NCBI GenBank assembly: GCA_963932145.1
Contig: OZ010586.1
Location: 74,226,587 to 74,290,586, forward strand
Length of the DNA: 64,000 nucleotides
Reading direction: 5' to 3'
Origin: Acanthosepion lycidas
Taxonomy: Eukaryota > Mollusca > Cephalopoda > Sepiida > Sepiidae
Below the pieces are notes generated by a model. That model was not told the DNA's origin, ran no database searches, and worked only from the letters and a program-made list of their open reading frames with translations. Below, piece after piece: positions 54,790 through 64,000 of the stretch (positions within the stretch are counted from its first letter, which is position 1; each line of letters opens with the position of its first letter). A program made the position numbers and the translations under genes.

Positions 54790-55226
54790 TATCCCGATGA
54801 AATCTGAAAACCAATGAAATGTTGATTTATTGTATTTTCAGGTTGAGAAAAACATAAGAAAATTAAATTTTTGAAACATCCAACTTGTGTTCACATATGT
54901 CATCTTTATATATATAAATATATATATATGTGTGTATGTGTGTGAGTGTGTGTGCAGGAGTGGGCGAAGATTTTGTGAGAGAAGATTTTGCAACTACCAA
55001 AAACTTTACAGCGTCAATTATATAAAGAACACAAAAATATACAAAGAATATCTTAGTCATCACCTCATATATACAGTCGTAGTATAAAGCACAGATGGAC
55101 TCTTTGGGTGTTAAACAAACAAAAAATGCGTCTGAGCAAGCTTATGCAATAAGGATTGACTAGCCGCCCTAGTAGATGTGTATCCTCGAATAAGAGTGGC
55201 TAGCTATTATTTTATTATTATATAGA

Positions 55227-55228
<2 letters not shown>
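54790..55228. other. Unassigned stretch
   Basis: No gene recognised. Mixed (TA)(TG) repeat at 54905-54955. Confidence 0.4.

Positions 55229-55302
<74 letters not shown>
55229..55302. repeat. (AT)n microsatellite
   Basis: About 37 AT repeats. Confidence 0.95.
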
Positions 55303-55306
<4 letters not shown>

Positions 55307-55364
55307 GAAAGGGGTGGATTTTTTTTTAATTATTTAACCAGCGGATTTTTATTACTTAAATGTT

Positions 55365-55465
55365 ATTTTTTTTGTTTGGCAATGGATGCACGCTATCGCT
55401 GAGATCCAAAGCATGTCAGATGTAATGACGGTTTTCCCCAGGTCCGAATCCTGCCTAGCAAGAGA
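55365..55465 (+). mobile_element. Possible tRNA-derived SINE fragment
   Basis: B-box-like GGTCCGAATCCTGCCTAGCA at 55440, with an upstream GCACGCTATCGCTGAGATCC. A-box not convincing. Confidence 0.35.
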
Positions 55466-55539
55466 ATAGTTTTCTATAATAAGATTTTTCGAATATTCAA
55501 ATCGAAAGACGAAAATAAATAAATATACTGTTTAATAAA

Positions 55540-55740
55540 TAAACGGAGCGTCTATTCAAATACGAGTATCCACTAAAAAAAGTAATCAAAATTTGTCGGA
55601 TTAGTAAATGAAAACATTTATCCCTTTCTTTAGAAATTGCTTGCTTTAAGTTAGTATTTAAAGGCACTATTCAACTCATTACATTTGAATAAACGGAGGG
55701 TCGACTCAAATACGAGTATCCACTAAAAATAACCTTTAAG

Positions 55741-55743
<3 letters not shown>
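55540..55743 (-). mobile_element. Permuted MITE segment A, inverted and partly duplicated
   Basis: The reverse complement of 53000-53145 fills 55600-55743. A second, partial version of its outer end (AATAAACGGAGCGTCTATTC to ACGAGTATCCACTAAAAA) lies at 55544-55580, so the CGAGTATCCACTAAAAA motif occurs twice, at about 55563 and 55714. Confidence 0.8.
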
Positions 55744-55790
<47 letters not shown>

Positions 55791-55793
<3 letters not shown>

Positions 55794-55976
55794 TTTGAAA
55801 CATGAGAACTCTTATGTGTGTGTTTGTGTGTGTGTGCGTGACGAACGCAAATAGCGTGAAACCCACAGTCACAAACTCACATCAATCCAACTGAATATGT
55901 TAGCTCTATCACTGATATTGAGCGCTTTCCAATAAGTACTGCGCATATATAATATATAAATAATATATATAAAAAA
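55791..55976 (-). mobile_element. Permuted MITE segments C (end) and B, inverted
   Basis: After (AT)n at 55744-55790 come 26 bp of the ATCGCTACATAAGA-family end (TTTTGAAACATGAGAACTCT). These are followed by the reverse complement of segment B (GTGTGTGTGTGCGTGACG to GAGCGCTTTCCAATAAGTAC) and the TATATAATATATAAATAATA trailer also at 53150-53180. Confidence 0.8.
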
Positions 55977-55977
55977 T

Positions 55978-55978
<1 letters not shown>

Positions 55979-56017
<39 letters not shown>

Positions 56018-56137
56018 GGAAATCAGCCGATCCCGCAGATTCGGTTTCGACCTTCCGTGATGTTTTATGTGTATTAACTTTTTTTAATACTACTGTTTCC
56101 TGGTCTAATTCAACTCTGACCGTTAACTTCTTTATTA

Positions 56138-56210
<73 letters not shown>

Positions 56211-56260
56211 AAAACAGAAGATGTCTCTGTGTGTGTGTGCGTGTGTGTGTGTGTATGTGT
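55979..56260. repeat. (AT)n and (GT)n arrays
   Basis: (AT)n at 55979-56011 and 56142-56188, (GT)n at 56188-56208 and 56229-56262, separated by unique sequence resembling 19440-19500 (ACTGTTTCCTGGTCTAATTC). Confidence 0.85.
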
Positions 56261-56262
56261 GT

Positions 56263-57656
56263 CGTGATGTACATCCACATTTCTCGACCAATTTCAAAAA
56301 AACTTTACACACGTGTTGCAAATTTACTAAATTAAGTCAATATTAACTTTTCAATCTTTAGCCCCTCACCCCCGGGTTGGTAGAAAAAATGCCTTGCGTG
56401 AAAGTTTGGTCTAGATTATTTTAGTTAAGTGAACGAAATCTGCGACAAAATAGGTCCAAAATCGGCTTTTACAATTTAGCCAATAGGTTCTTCATATGAT
56501 ATGATATCCAAAAATGGCATTCAAAGAACCTTTGATGGGAATGCTTATTAAAGCGTTAAAAGGGGAAATTTCCCTGAGAAGCTCTTATTAACCCTAGCTT
56601 TACAATAAACGTGCGAAAATGTGGTGGGGGCGTCCATGCGTTTTCACTTACAGTTGAATCAAACTCATCACTCACTTCATCCCTGTTTTTGTTTGATTAT
56701 TAGATTTGCGAACAATGCCATACTATTTGAAAGTTAGTACGGCCATAGGAAATTTACTGAATATCTAAAGCATCAGGTTGAGATCATAGACAAAGAACAT
56801 CATTGGAAAATTCGTAAATTTAAGGAAACAGCACATATGCTAGGCCACAAAAATCTCCTGAGCCGACCAAGCATAGGAATAAATACAATATGGGAGCCAG
56901 TAATAAGGAGTGCCCGAGTAAAGCGATAACAACAACAACAACAACAACAAAAATTGCAATATGAGGTCGGGTAAAAACATGAAATTATAACAGCAAAAAT
57001 TGCAATATGATTCCTGGCTAAAAAAATGATTGCTGAAGACATTAGGTTTATAATATCCAGAAATTCATCCATAGATATCCTGAAGGACACATGTCACAGT
57101 GGATAATGGCGTTGGTTAGATACAGTGACAGGACCCACGCAGTGTGAGTTCAATATCCGGTTAAGGCAATGGAGAACTTGGAGAGGAGATAACTGATAAC
57201 TGACATCCATTAAACATGGCACGTGGAACTAGAACAGTCTACCCCAGTGAGCGAAATAAAGGGTTCAGTTCGACATTCCAACGACCTGAAGAAGGCCGGA
57301 GCGTACAACGGCCGAAACGTTGTAATAAATATGGCGACAAAGATGAGGACAATAGTCCGAATAATCTAAATAGTGCACATAATACCTCATCTCAGAAATA
57401 TAGACAGATATCTAAAGCATTGAAAAAATTTAACCTCGAGCAACAAGGAGTTTTTATTGATGGAATTCCTTTATTTAAAAAAATCAAACATTTGCAAAGA
57501 ACATACCATAAAAAAGATGAGTTCAGGGAGTAGGTTAGTATACCAACGGATGATGCATGCATGCAAGCGGGGATGCAGGCAGACATTTCTAGACAGGAGG
57601 TTGCGGTTATACAGCTGCAGCCATGTACATCCGGGCAACGCCGGGTACCTCAGCTA

Positions 57657-57657
<1 letters not shown>
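56263..57657 (+). mobile_element. Non-autonomous Helitron, 3' end defined
   Basis: The 3' end reads ATCCGGGCAACGCCGGGTAC, then CTCAGCTAG, then T at 57658: hairpin plus terminal CTAG as in 30382-31105. The interior around 56270 (CATCCACATTTCTCGACCAA) fits a non-autonomous Helitron body. The 5' terminus is not located, so the left limit is a guess. A SINE lies within (57075-57320). Confidence 0.6.
57075..57330 (+). mobile_element. tRNA-derived SINE with central domain
   Basis: CAGTGGATAATGGCGTTGGT (A-box region), GTGTGAGTTCAATATCCGGT (B-box region). 57283-57325 then reads AACGACCTGAAGAAGGCCGG and ACAACGGCCGAAACGTTGTA, a conserved SINE central-domain pattern. The 105-codon open frame here (57216-57533) is not supported as a gene. 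Confidence 0.6.

Positions 57658-57721
<64 letters not shown>
57658..57721. repeat. (AT)n microsatellite
   Basis: About 32 AT repeats between the Helitron end and the palindrome. Confidence 0.95.
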
Positions 57722-57725
<4 letters not shown>

Positions 57726-57943
57726 GAAATGGACAAAGTCCAACAATTTTTATTTATTTAAGACATTTTTATGTTTAACGTTCTTTTTATAGATACAAGT
57801 ATTTAAGTAAATGCTCTGTTTATAATAAGCAGTATTAAATAACATTTACAGGCCGGTAAATGTTATTTAATACTGTTTATTATAAACAGAGCATTTACTT
57901 AAATACTTGTATCTATAAAAAGAACGTTAAACATAAAAATATC

Positions 57944-57949
<6 letters not shown>
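57722..57949. mobile_element. Palindromic MITE (228 bp)
   Basis: The arms converge on a centre of CAGGCCGG near 57850. The left arm TTAAGAAATGGACAAAGTCC to AAATAACATTTA; the right arm is its near-exact complement but lacks the outer ~37 bp. Single-arm versions occur at 60190-60325 and 60548-60626. Confidence 0.9.

Positions 57950-58005
<56 letters not shown>
57950..58005. repeat. (AT)n microsatellite
   Basis: About 28 AT repeats that replace the outer right arm of the palindrome. Confidence 0.95.
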
Positions 58006-58008
<3 letters not shown>

Positions 58009-58009
58009 G

Positions 58010-58335
58010 AGACAAAAGTTGCATAACACAGGGATAATCTATCAAATGTATTATTGCATATACAAATTTTATTTAATTATTATATGTGCTGTTCAAAATG
58101 TCCTCCTCCTTTTTCAAAACGTATTTCAATTAACACATCGGAGAGTTTCCTCTTTCATGTTACAGCATTCATATTAAATCCTTTCTTTAAGTTCCTCGAT
58201 ATTTCTTCGTTGCGTCTGATAAACAACTGATTTCAAATATCCTTACAGAAAAAATTCAAGAGTGTGGGGTCTGGTGTCCTCGATGACCACTCAACAGAAC
58301 CTCTATGGTTCCCGACTTTTACCTCACCCTGTATA
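58010..58335 (-). pseudogene. Tc1/mariner-like transposase C-terminus
   Basis: The minus strand opens ACAGGGTGAGGTAAAAGTCG, then encodes T-P-D-P-T-L-L-N-F-F (family consensus S-P-D-L-T-P-L-D-F-F), R-R-N-I-E-E-L-K-E, and a region equal to L-R-C-V-N. It includes the last catalytic block with the expected Asp changed to Asn. The upstream two thirds are deleted next to the terminal repeat. Confidence 0.7.
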
Positions 58336-58339
58336 TATA

Positions 58340-59000
58340 TGGAGCTCCAAGTATTAGAGAACACATTTCGCTGGTTATAAATGAAAAAAGACGTTACATT
58401 AAATTTGAAAATTCTCATTTCTTGATTAAACGTATTGTGATCATTAACATGGCAGCTTTTAAGCCGATACAAGGCGAGGCGTGACCGTAGCTGTCGCTGT
58501 CAACCACTGCACCTTAGAGATATTCAGATTCTTGAAAGGGACCAGGAACGAGTAAGAATCCAGAAATACATACTAAGGTAAGGGATGGTTGTAGGGGTCT
58601 TAACCAACCAAGGCAGTGTCGTGCCACTCTAATTTACCTGCAGGGTCTCAAAGTTAACGGTACCACCAATATCGAGGTGCTAGACAGGTTATGCCCTACG
58701 TCGATAATGTGCCCATACATGTTCTAGCTGGTCTAAGCTTCCAGTTATGTGGCTAACGTGACTCAAATATGGCTGACCGAAAATATTTACGGTCATCTCA
58801 CCCCAAGCTTTTTAACAATCCTGATTTGCATCTTTTGGACTTCGACGTGAGCGAGATCAGGTAGCAGATTCTAAGTCAAGTTGAAAATCACCATTGTGAA
58901 CGTGATGGATAACATGAACGAAAACAATTTGATATGTGTATATATTCGCTTCTGAGACTGGTTTGTTTCCTTTCGTAGTTTCTTTCTTTTTTTTTTATTC
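58340..59000. other. Degraded transposon DNA, Tc1-like scrap at 58800-58900
   Basis: 58803-58840 reads P-K-L-F-N-N-P-D-L-H-L-L-D-F-D-V, resembling the P-D-L-N-P-x-D-F block of Tc1-type transposases. The rest is not recognised. Confidence 0.4.
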
Positions 59001-59002
59001 AT

Positions 59003-59460
59003 TTCACCCTCATGCAAGGCAATAAATCCACTAAGGCCCAAAATGGTTACTGATTATTAGAGAGTATGAGAAAAATACTATTAAGGACCGAGAACAATAA
59101 AAGAAAATTAAGAAAAGGGAGATAACGATTGACATTGCATTTAAATTTTTGAATGTTGGCGTTGAGTAGGAAGCAAAAAGCCGCAAGAATGTTCCACAAG
59201 CGAGAAGTACGATAGAAGAAAAGGTTACGGTTACATCTAGCTATTTCAACTTTACAATGACGAGACCGTGCCGCCAATCTAGAGCTGCGCTTAAATTCAT
59301 AAAGCCGAAGTGCGAAAGAGGAAAGCTCATTAGAACAATTACCATGAAAGTATTTATAGAAAAGGCCCAGCGAAGCTACATTACGGCGGTTGGAAAGTGA
59401 CTGAAACCGAGATGCCATGTCAAGACCAATAATATAGCTGATTCTTTGAGTTTTATCAAG
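59003..59460 (-). pseudogene. LINE tail-A group, 123-codon C-terminal frame and tail
   Basis: The minus frame 59047-59418 reads A-S-R-F-Q-S-L-S-N-R-R-N-V-A-S-L-G-L-F-Y-K-Y-F-H-G-N-C-S-N-E-L, then F-K-R-S-S-R-L-A-A-R-S-R-H-C-K-V-E-I-A-R-C and F-K-C-N-V-N-R-Y-L. The tail (TTGGGCCTTAGTGGATTTAT) follows to about 59003. It is the longest uninterrupted frame at the end of this LINE protein after 5429-5851. Confidence 0.85.
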
Positions 59461-60020
59461 AATCTCTAAATGTATAACAGGAGCGCCATACTCTATGGTC
59501 TCTGGAGAGAATTATGGGAGATGAATGCATAAAAATATAAACATTAGAGATATAACCGAAGCGCGATGTTACCAATTAGGCTACAGGAAACCGTTTAAAA
59601 CTAAGTTTACGTTAAGGGTCCGAAAAAAAGCTAGCATATTCGAAGAAAACTCTGCGTGAGGTGTTCATTCCTTAAGAAAGCATCTGAGTAATCCTTCACG
59701 TAAAATAAACTGCTAGTCCCTGAAACGGCATAAAGTCAATAAGGCCAAGGTATATAGGTTTATTTCAGTTAAATATTATTACAATGGTTAATGGTGGACT
59801 ACGCAGCAAATAAATGCTATTGGGTTGGTGTGTAATTGTCAGGCGTTTTTCAACAATATTTATCATGAAAACAGAAATGTATCAATTCAATAATAACATT
59901 TTTTAAATGATTAAATCCAGAATGCATTTTTATAACCTTGAAATAAAATATCTTTATTAAAAAAAGTAAGCAAAATAGCAAAATTTTATTGACAAATAAC
60001 TCGCTTACAAAAACGCCTGG
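59461..60020. other. Unassigned stretch
   Basis: No gene or repeat recognised. Confidence 0.4.
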
Positions 60021-60077
60021 TCGAATTTACTGCTTATAAACTTCAAACTTCCATGGATCTCCTTGCCAACCGAACGA

Positions 60078-60158
60078 TCCTTTGTGGCCGAACGGTTAGG
60101 CACGTCAAGGTAAATGACGGTTCCGTATAGGATGCAGGTTCGAATCCTGTCAAAGGAC
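60078..60158 (+). tRNA. tRNA-Ser-like sequence, copy 1 (probably repeat-borne)
   Basis: A full cloverleaf can be drawn. Acceptor TCCTTTG/CAAAGGA (7 of 7 pairs), D arm GCC-GAACGGTTA-GGC, anticodon stem CGTCA/TGACG, a long variable arm (TTCC GTAT AGGA), and T arm GCAGG-TTCGAAT-CCTGT. The long variable arm indicates a serine/leucine-type tRNA. The loop AGGTAAA lacks the invariant T33, so a working anticodon is doubtful. The discriminator base is C. A and B boxes for RNA polymerase III are present. Confidence 0.7.
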
Positions 60159-60433
60159 GAATATTTTCTATGAAAATTTCTCGGACATTCAGGCCGGTAA
60201 ATGTTATTTAATACTGTTTATTATAAACAGGTCATTTACTTAAATACTTGTATCTATAAAAAGAACGTTATACATAAAAATGTCTTTAATAAATAAATTG
60301 TCGGACTTTGTCCATTTCTTAATGTATGACGTCATTTGTTTACATTTGATACGCCATGAGCAGTTATGAATGTACGAGATTCATGGAAGATTGAAGTTTA
60401 TAAGCAGTAAATTCGAACATGCCAACCGAACGG

Positions 60434-60514
60434 TCCTTTGTGGCCGAACGGTTAGGCACGTCAATGGAAATGACGGTTCCGTATAGGATGCAGGTTCGAA
60501 TCCTGTCAAAGAAC
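60434..60514 (+). tRNA. tRNA-Ser-like sequence, copy 2, anticodon GGA
   Basis: Same cloverleaf as copy 1, 356 bp downstream. Here the anticodon loop is ATGGAAA, with T33 and a GGA anticodon (serine), but the acceptor ends CAAAGAA with one mismatch against TCCTTTG. The shared module around both copies suggests amplification as part of a repeat rather than two independent host genes. Confidence 0.7.
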
Positions 60515-60623
60515 GAATATTTTCTATGAAAATTTCTCGGACATTCAGGCCGGTAAATGTTATTTAATACTGTTTATTATAAACAGAGCATTTACTTAAA
60601 TACTTGTATCTATAAAAAGAACG

Positions 60624-60725
<102 letters not shown>

Positions 60726-61002
60726 ACGAACGCGTGTACGTGAAACTCGAGTCACGACTAGACCCGTCCTTTCATAGAATTTGACGTTGGTAAGCGTTTT
60801 TTAGTCGGTCTAGACAATCTAAGCTTCGAGCACTTTACTGAGTAGGTAAGTTTGTTATCATTCCTTTTTTTTCTTTTTTTCAGTTTCCCCGGCTTTATTC
60901 GAGACTGTATTTGGCAAGCTGTCTGTTGGTTTCACCACCGGTTTTTATTCTTCTTTAATATTGTTTCTCTCTCCCTCTCTCTCTCACACACACACACATA
61001 TA

Positions 61003-61088
61003 TTAGATTGGTGCAAAAATAATAACGTAATAATGTCGGTTTTTGACGTTAAAAAACGACATTATTACGTCATTATTTTTGCACCAAC

Positions 61089-61092
<4 letters not shown>
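61003..61092. mobile_element. Palindromic mariner MITE (90 bp)
   Basis: TTAGATTGGTGCAAAAATAA at the left and the inverted TTATTTTTGCACCAACCTAA-type end at the right. Internal ATGTCGGTTTTTGACGTT and complement. Contains an extra AACGTAATA/ATTACGTCA pair versus 10085. TA on both sides, with (AT)n at 61093-61150. Confidence 0.9.
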
Positions 61093-61150
<58 letters not shown>

Positions 61151-61153
<3 letters not shown>

Positions 61154-61555
61154 TCTCTTTTATGCTGGTGTCTGCAGTAAAAGTTTCTATGATTTGCCTT
61201 TTGAATAAAAGTCTCATATGTCAGAAGAATTGTTCCTGATCAGCCGCACTTTTCTTATTCTTTAGATAAAATCAGCAAAAATAACGACTAATTATATAAA
61301 TCCCTTTCAGATTTGCTTTTTGTAATAATAACACCAAATTTACTTAAATTTCGACTTGCGCACAAAGTTGCTGATTTTTCTTCTTTTATAAAATAGCACA
61401 AGAAAGTTACGTGAACAATTTGTATCACATTCTTTGTTTATGTTTTAATTAGCTTTAGTTAAAATCAACTAGTTAAAATAAAATAAAAAATGATTGTATT
61501 AAGTTAAGTGTGGATGATCCGACATATGGTGAGGTGATGTCAGTAGTGAGAAAAT
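61151..61555. other. Unassigned AT-rich stretch
   Basis: No gene or repeat recognised. Confidence 0.4.
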
Positions 61556-62450
61556 AGAGAGAGAGAAAAAGAAAGCTAAAAACAGAAAAAGAAAAAAAAA
61601 AGAAAGGCTACGTAAATGGAGAAAAAGAGAGAGAGAGGGAGAGGGGGAGAGAGAGAAATATACGAGAAAGATAAAAAGAAAAGAGATATATAAAAAGAAG
61701 AGAGAGAGAAAAAGAAATATAGGAAACTATACCGAGAGAAACAGAGAGATTATGTAAAAGGTGAGAAAATAAAGAAATAGAGAAAAATGATAAAAAGGAG
61801 AGAGAGAGAGGGGGGGAGAGAGAAATATACGAGAAAGATAAAAAGAAAAGAGATATATAAAAAGAAGAGAGAGAGAGAGAGAAATATACGAGAAAGATAA
61901 AAAGAAAAGAGATATATAAAAAGAAGAGAGAGAGAGAGAGAGAAATATACGAGAAAGATAAAAAGAAAAGAGATATATAAAAAGAAGAGAGAGAGAGAGA
62001 GAGAGAGAAATATACGAGAAAGATAAAAAGAAAAGAGATATAAAAAGAAGAGAGAGAGAGAGAGAGAGAAATATACGAGAAAGATAAAAAGAAAAGAGAG
62101 ATATAAAAAGAAGAGAGAGAGAGAGAGAAATATACGAGAAAGATAAAAAGAAAAGACATATATAAAAAGAAGAGAGAGAGAGAGAGAGAAATATACGAGA
62201 AAGATAAAAAGAAAAGAGAGATATAAAAAGAAGAGAGAGAGAAAGAGAAATATACGAGAAAGATAAAAAGAAAAGAGATATATAAAAAGAAGAGAGAGAG
62301 AGAGAGAGAAAAATATACGAGAAAGATAAAAAGAAAAGACATATATAAAAAGAAGAGAGAGAGAAAAAGAAATATAGGAAACTATACCGAGAAAAACAGA
62401 GAGATTACGTAAAAGGTGAGGAAATAAAGAAATAGAGAAAAATTATAAAA

Positions 62451-62490
<40 letters not shown>

Positions 62491-62515
62491 AGGGGGGAAG
62501 CAATGCAGCAAAGAA
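61556..62515. repeat. GA-rich minisatellite, ~60-bp unit
   Basis: The unit is (GA)n then AATATACGAGAAAGATAAAA, AGAAAAGAGATATATAAAAA, GAAG. About 11 consecutive units differ in GA number. Flanking blocks at 61715-61800 and 62355-62455 are near-copies of each other (AAATATAGGAAACTATACCG). The 244-codon minus frame is an artefact. Confidence 0.95.
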
Positions 62516-62750
62516 TACAAAGAAAAAGAAAGAAAGAAAACATGAAAGGAATAGGGGAAGGCGTCAATTGTTCCCGTGTTCTGAATTTGCATTAGCAAAA
62601 CATTGCAGCGATTTGTAATGGCGTTCGGTACATAAGATCTGTGCAATTGTTTAGACAACATGTATTTCTCATGAAGGCATTGTATAATTTTCATTACACC
62701 CATTTTCTTCCTTCTCGCGTTCGTCTAGAGGTTAATGTCACAGTGGCAGG
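62516..62750. other. Unassigned sequence upstream of the 5S-like element
   Basis: 62715-62745 (CTCGCGTTCGTCTAGAGGTT) might be a polymerase III A-box-like start; not conclusive. Confidence 0.35.
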
Positions 62751-62752
62751 GG

Positions 62753-62855
62753 GACTACGGCCTCATGACGTGGTAAACATCGGTTCCCGCATGATCACAG
62801 AAGTTAGACAACGTCGATCGTTGTCAGTATTTAGATGAGTGACCGCTTCCGTTCC
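62753..62855 (+). ncRNA. 5S rRNA-like sequence (pseudogene or 5S-derived SINE)
   Basis: It aligns along most of metazoan 5S rRNA: GACTACGGCC start, CATCGGTTCCCGCATGATCA (5S: CGGTTCTCGTCCGATCAC), GAAGTTAGACAACGTCG (5S: GAAGTTAAGCAACGTCG), TCAGTATTTAGATG (5S: TTAGTACTTGGATG) and GTGACCGC. These are the internal control region elements (A box, intermediate element, C box). After GTGACCGC the match decays, and an A10 run follows at 62856. Divergence and the missing 3' end argue against a working 5S gene. 5S-headed SINEs (SINE3 class) are known in other animals. Confidence 0.75.
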
Positions 62856-62939
62856 AAAAAAAAAATATTCCTCGGAACGAAAAACCATGCTAAGATTTTC
62901 CTTTTCTCATTCATTTGTCCACTAATAATCTAATATATT

Positions 62940-63600
62940 TACCAAAATTGCACAAATATATCTTGAAATATTAAAGAGTAAATATATTTAATAAAATCGC
63001 CATTGGCTTCAACCACGGGCTCCAGATGACTTCGGAATCTCCTGCAACTCTTCTGAACGGTCTCCTTGTTTAAGTTGATGAATGTTGCCATAATACTTGC
63101 CCTCAGTTCATATTTGGTGTTACAACGAATTTTGTTTGTCTCTCGTTCAACTGTGCCCCACACGTATCAATCAAGGGGATTGCAGTCTGGGGAGTCAGAT
63201 GGTCGTAGAAATTGTCTGACAGTTATGACTGAGTTCTCCTGCATGTGTGACATGGTACAAAGACCTGCTGCCAGACATAGGGACTTCTAGGAACCAGCGT
63301 CTTGGCGCAGAGCAGCACTACCTCCTCAAGGCACGATGTCAGCCTCCGCGTTGAGTCTGAGACCATGTGGTAAGATGAATGGAGGCATAGCGTTGACATC
63401 ACTAGTGATTACCCCAAGCAGCATGGTGTTGACTGGATATATCATTCAACTTATTCCGAATTCCCTGCCTTGTCCTCAGATTGACACCCAAACACCCTGA
63501 AATGTTCGTATTGGAGCTTCTGGCGCGAATGCCAAGCAGTAGAACATACTGTTTCCAAATTTATGGCGAAGTAAATTGTATCATGGTGCTCTTTTTCTCG
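62940..63600 (-). pseudogene. Tc1/mariner-superfamily transposase, C-terminal half
   Basis: The minus strand, over several frames, gives M-L-L-G-V-I-T-S-D-V-N-A-M-P-P-F-I-L-P-H-G-L-R-L-N-A (63430-63340). Then come L-R-P-S-D-S-P-D-C-N-P-L-D (63210-63165), Y-V-W-G-T-V-E-R-E-T-N-K-I-R-C-N-T-K-Y-E-L-R-A-S-I-M-A-T-F-I-N-L-N-K-E-T-V-Q-K (63165-63060) and R-F-R-S-H-L-E-P-V-V-E-A-N-G-D-F-I. S-P-D-x-N-P-L-D-Y-x-V-W-G is the block holding the last catalytic residue. Upstream, 63460-63540 (Q-Y-E-H-F-R-V-F-G-C-Q-S-E-D-K-A-G) fits the same protein. Frameshifts throughout. Confidence 0.8.
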
Positions 63601-63604
63601 CAGA

Positions 63605-64000
63605 TGGTGCCCAACTGACGCTGCTATACTGTGTAATCGACAAAATAAAAAAACAAAAAAACGAAAAACAAAAAACAAAAAAAAAAAACGAGAAACAAAA
63701 AACAACGCGCATGCGCGAAATTAAAAGTATAAAATGACGACAATCTGCCCATCGTACCATGTATATAAATAATATTTGGTATCTTGAAAGATCTGCATGA
63801 ACTGGGGGGGGGGTAAGGCTGATTCAATTCACAGGGAATTTCCTGAAAGACCAGAGGTTTCAAGTCTATATAGGAAGTACGCTATGAGAACTGCAAGATC
63901 AAGAAGAAGGGGTTCCACAAGGAACCATTCTTTCAGTGATTTTTTTTTTGTGTGTAAAAATTAACTCTATAATTAAAACCCTAAGCCCAAGAGTGAGATG
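63605..64000. other. Unassigned end of window
   Basis: A-rich CAAAAAACGAAAAAC repeats at 63640-63700. No gene recognised. Confidence 0.4.

Noticed and set aside
55869-56321. 150-codon minus-strand frame
   Set aside because: Dominated by (AT)n and (GT)n translated as I-Y and H-T; not a gene.
57216-57533. 105-codon frame that looks composition-normal
   Set aside because: Its first third is SINE central domain, and the rest lies in a non-autonomous Helitron with no recognisable domain.
60078-60158. Functional tRNA-Tyr gene (GTA in the loop)
   Set aside because: The GTA arises only if the loop is read without T33. The long variable arm fits serine/leucine, and the sister copy reads GGA.
61608-62342. 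244-codon minus-strand frame with repeated Y-I-S-L-F-F-L-S-F-S
   Set aside because: It follows the GA-rich minisatellite unit; periodicity comes from the DNA repeat.

Overview
The window looks like intergenic or intronic DNA from a repeat-rich animal genome, most probably a mollusc and plausibly a cephalopod such as Octopus. The evidence is the mixture of degraded LINE reverse transcriptases, tRNA-derived SINEs, Tc1/mariner, pogo and hAT remnants, Helitron ends, about two dozen long (AT)n arrays and long minisatellites. The taxonomic call rests on repeat style alone. I found no intact protein-coding host gene and no open frame above about 245 codons. The two longest frames (48775-49497 and 61608-62342 minus) are translations of CT- or GA-rich simple sequence.

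Layout. 0-6 kb: LINE, RTE and SINE fragments, a long-terminal-repeat-like element with 245-bp tandem units (1941-2733), and a pogo-like element (4478-6048) carrying two nested insertions. 6-12 kb: AT-rich DNA, a Tc1/mariner deletion derivative with ~160-180 bp inverted repeats (9087-9987), a perfect 72-bp mariner hairpin and a hAT remnant. 12-23 kb: LINE fragments, a 36-bp minisatellite, palindromic MITEs, and a second relative of the 245-bp unit family (20645-21760). 23-33 kb: LINE, SINE and mariner remnants, a Helitron end, a head-to-head SINE pair, and a complete copy of the 245-bp-unit element between matching ends (32434-33174). 33-42 kb: a 104-bp exact duplication, RTE fragments including the longest RT remnant (36473-37147 minus), a pogo transposase scrap, and a LINE retaining its GDD reverse transcriptase motif. 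42-52 kb: a 1.6-kb TTTC minisatellite and more LINE/SINE/RTE debris. 52-64 kb: circularly permuted inverted MITE segments, a second Helitron end, a duplicated tRNA-Ser-like module (60078 and 60434), a GA-rich minisatellite, a 5S-rRNA-like sequence (62753-62855) and a Tc1/mariner transposase remnant.

The two main LINE groups can be told apart by their 3' tails. Tail A is a version of AGTGGCATTACCGCCTTGCT, followed by GGGGTGAAATGATT. Tail B is a version of ACCTTGAGTGGTCC, followed by a GGACCTTGTAC-like end. An otherwise separate short repeat family occurs with either tail, which suggests SINE-LINE tail sharing. No operon, CRISPR array or microbial feature is present. The most interesting material is (1) the element family with terminal TGTTATGG/CCATAACA and internal hairpin-bearing 245-bp units, (2) the tRNA-containing repeated module, (3) the 5S-like sequence and (4) the palindromic MITEs.
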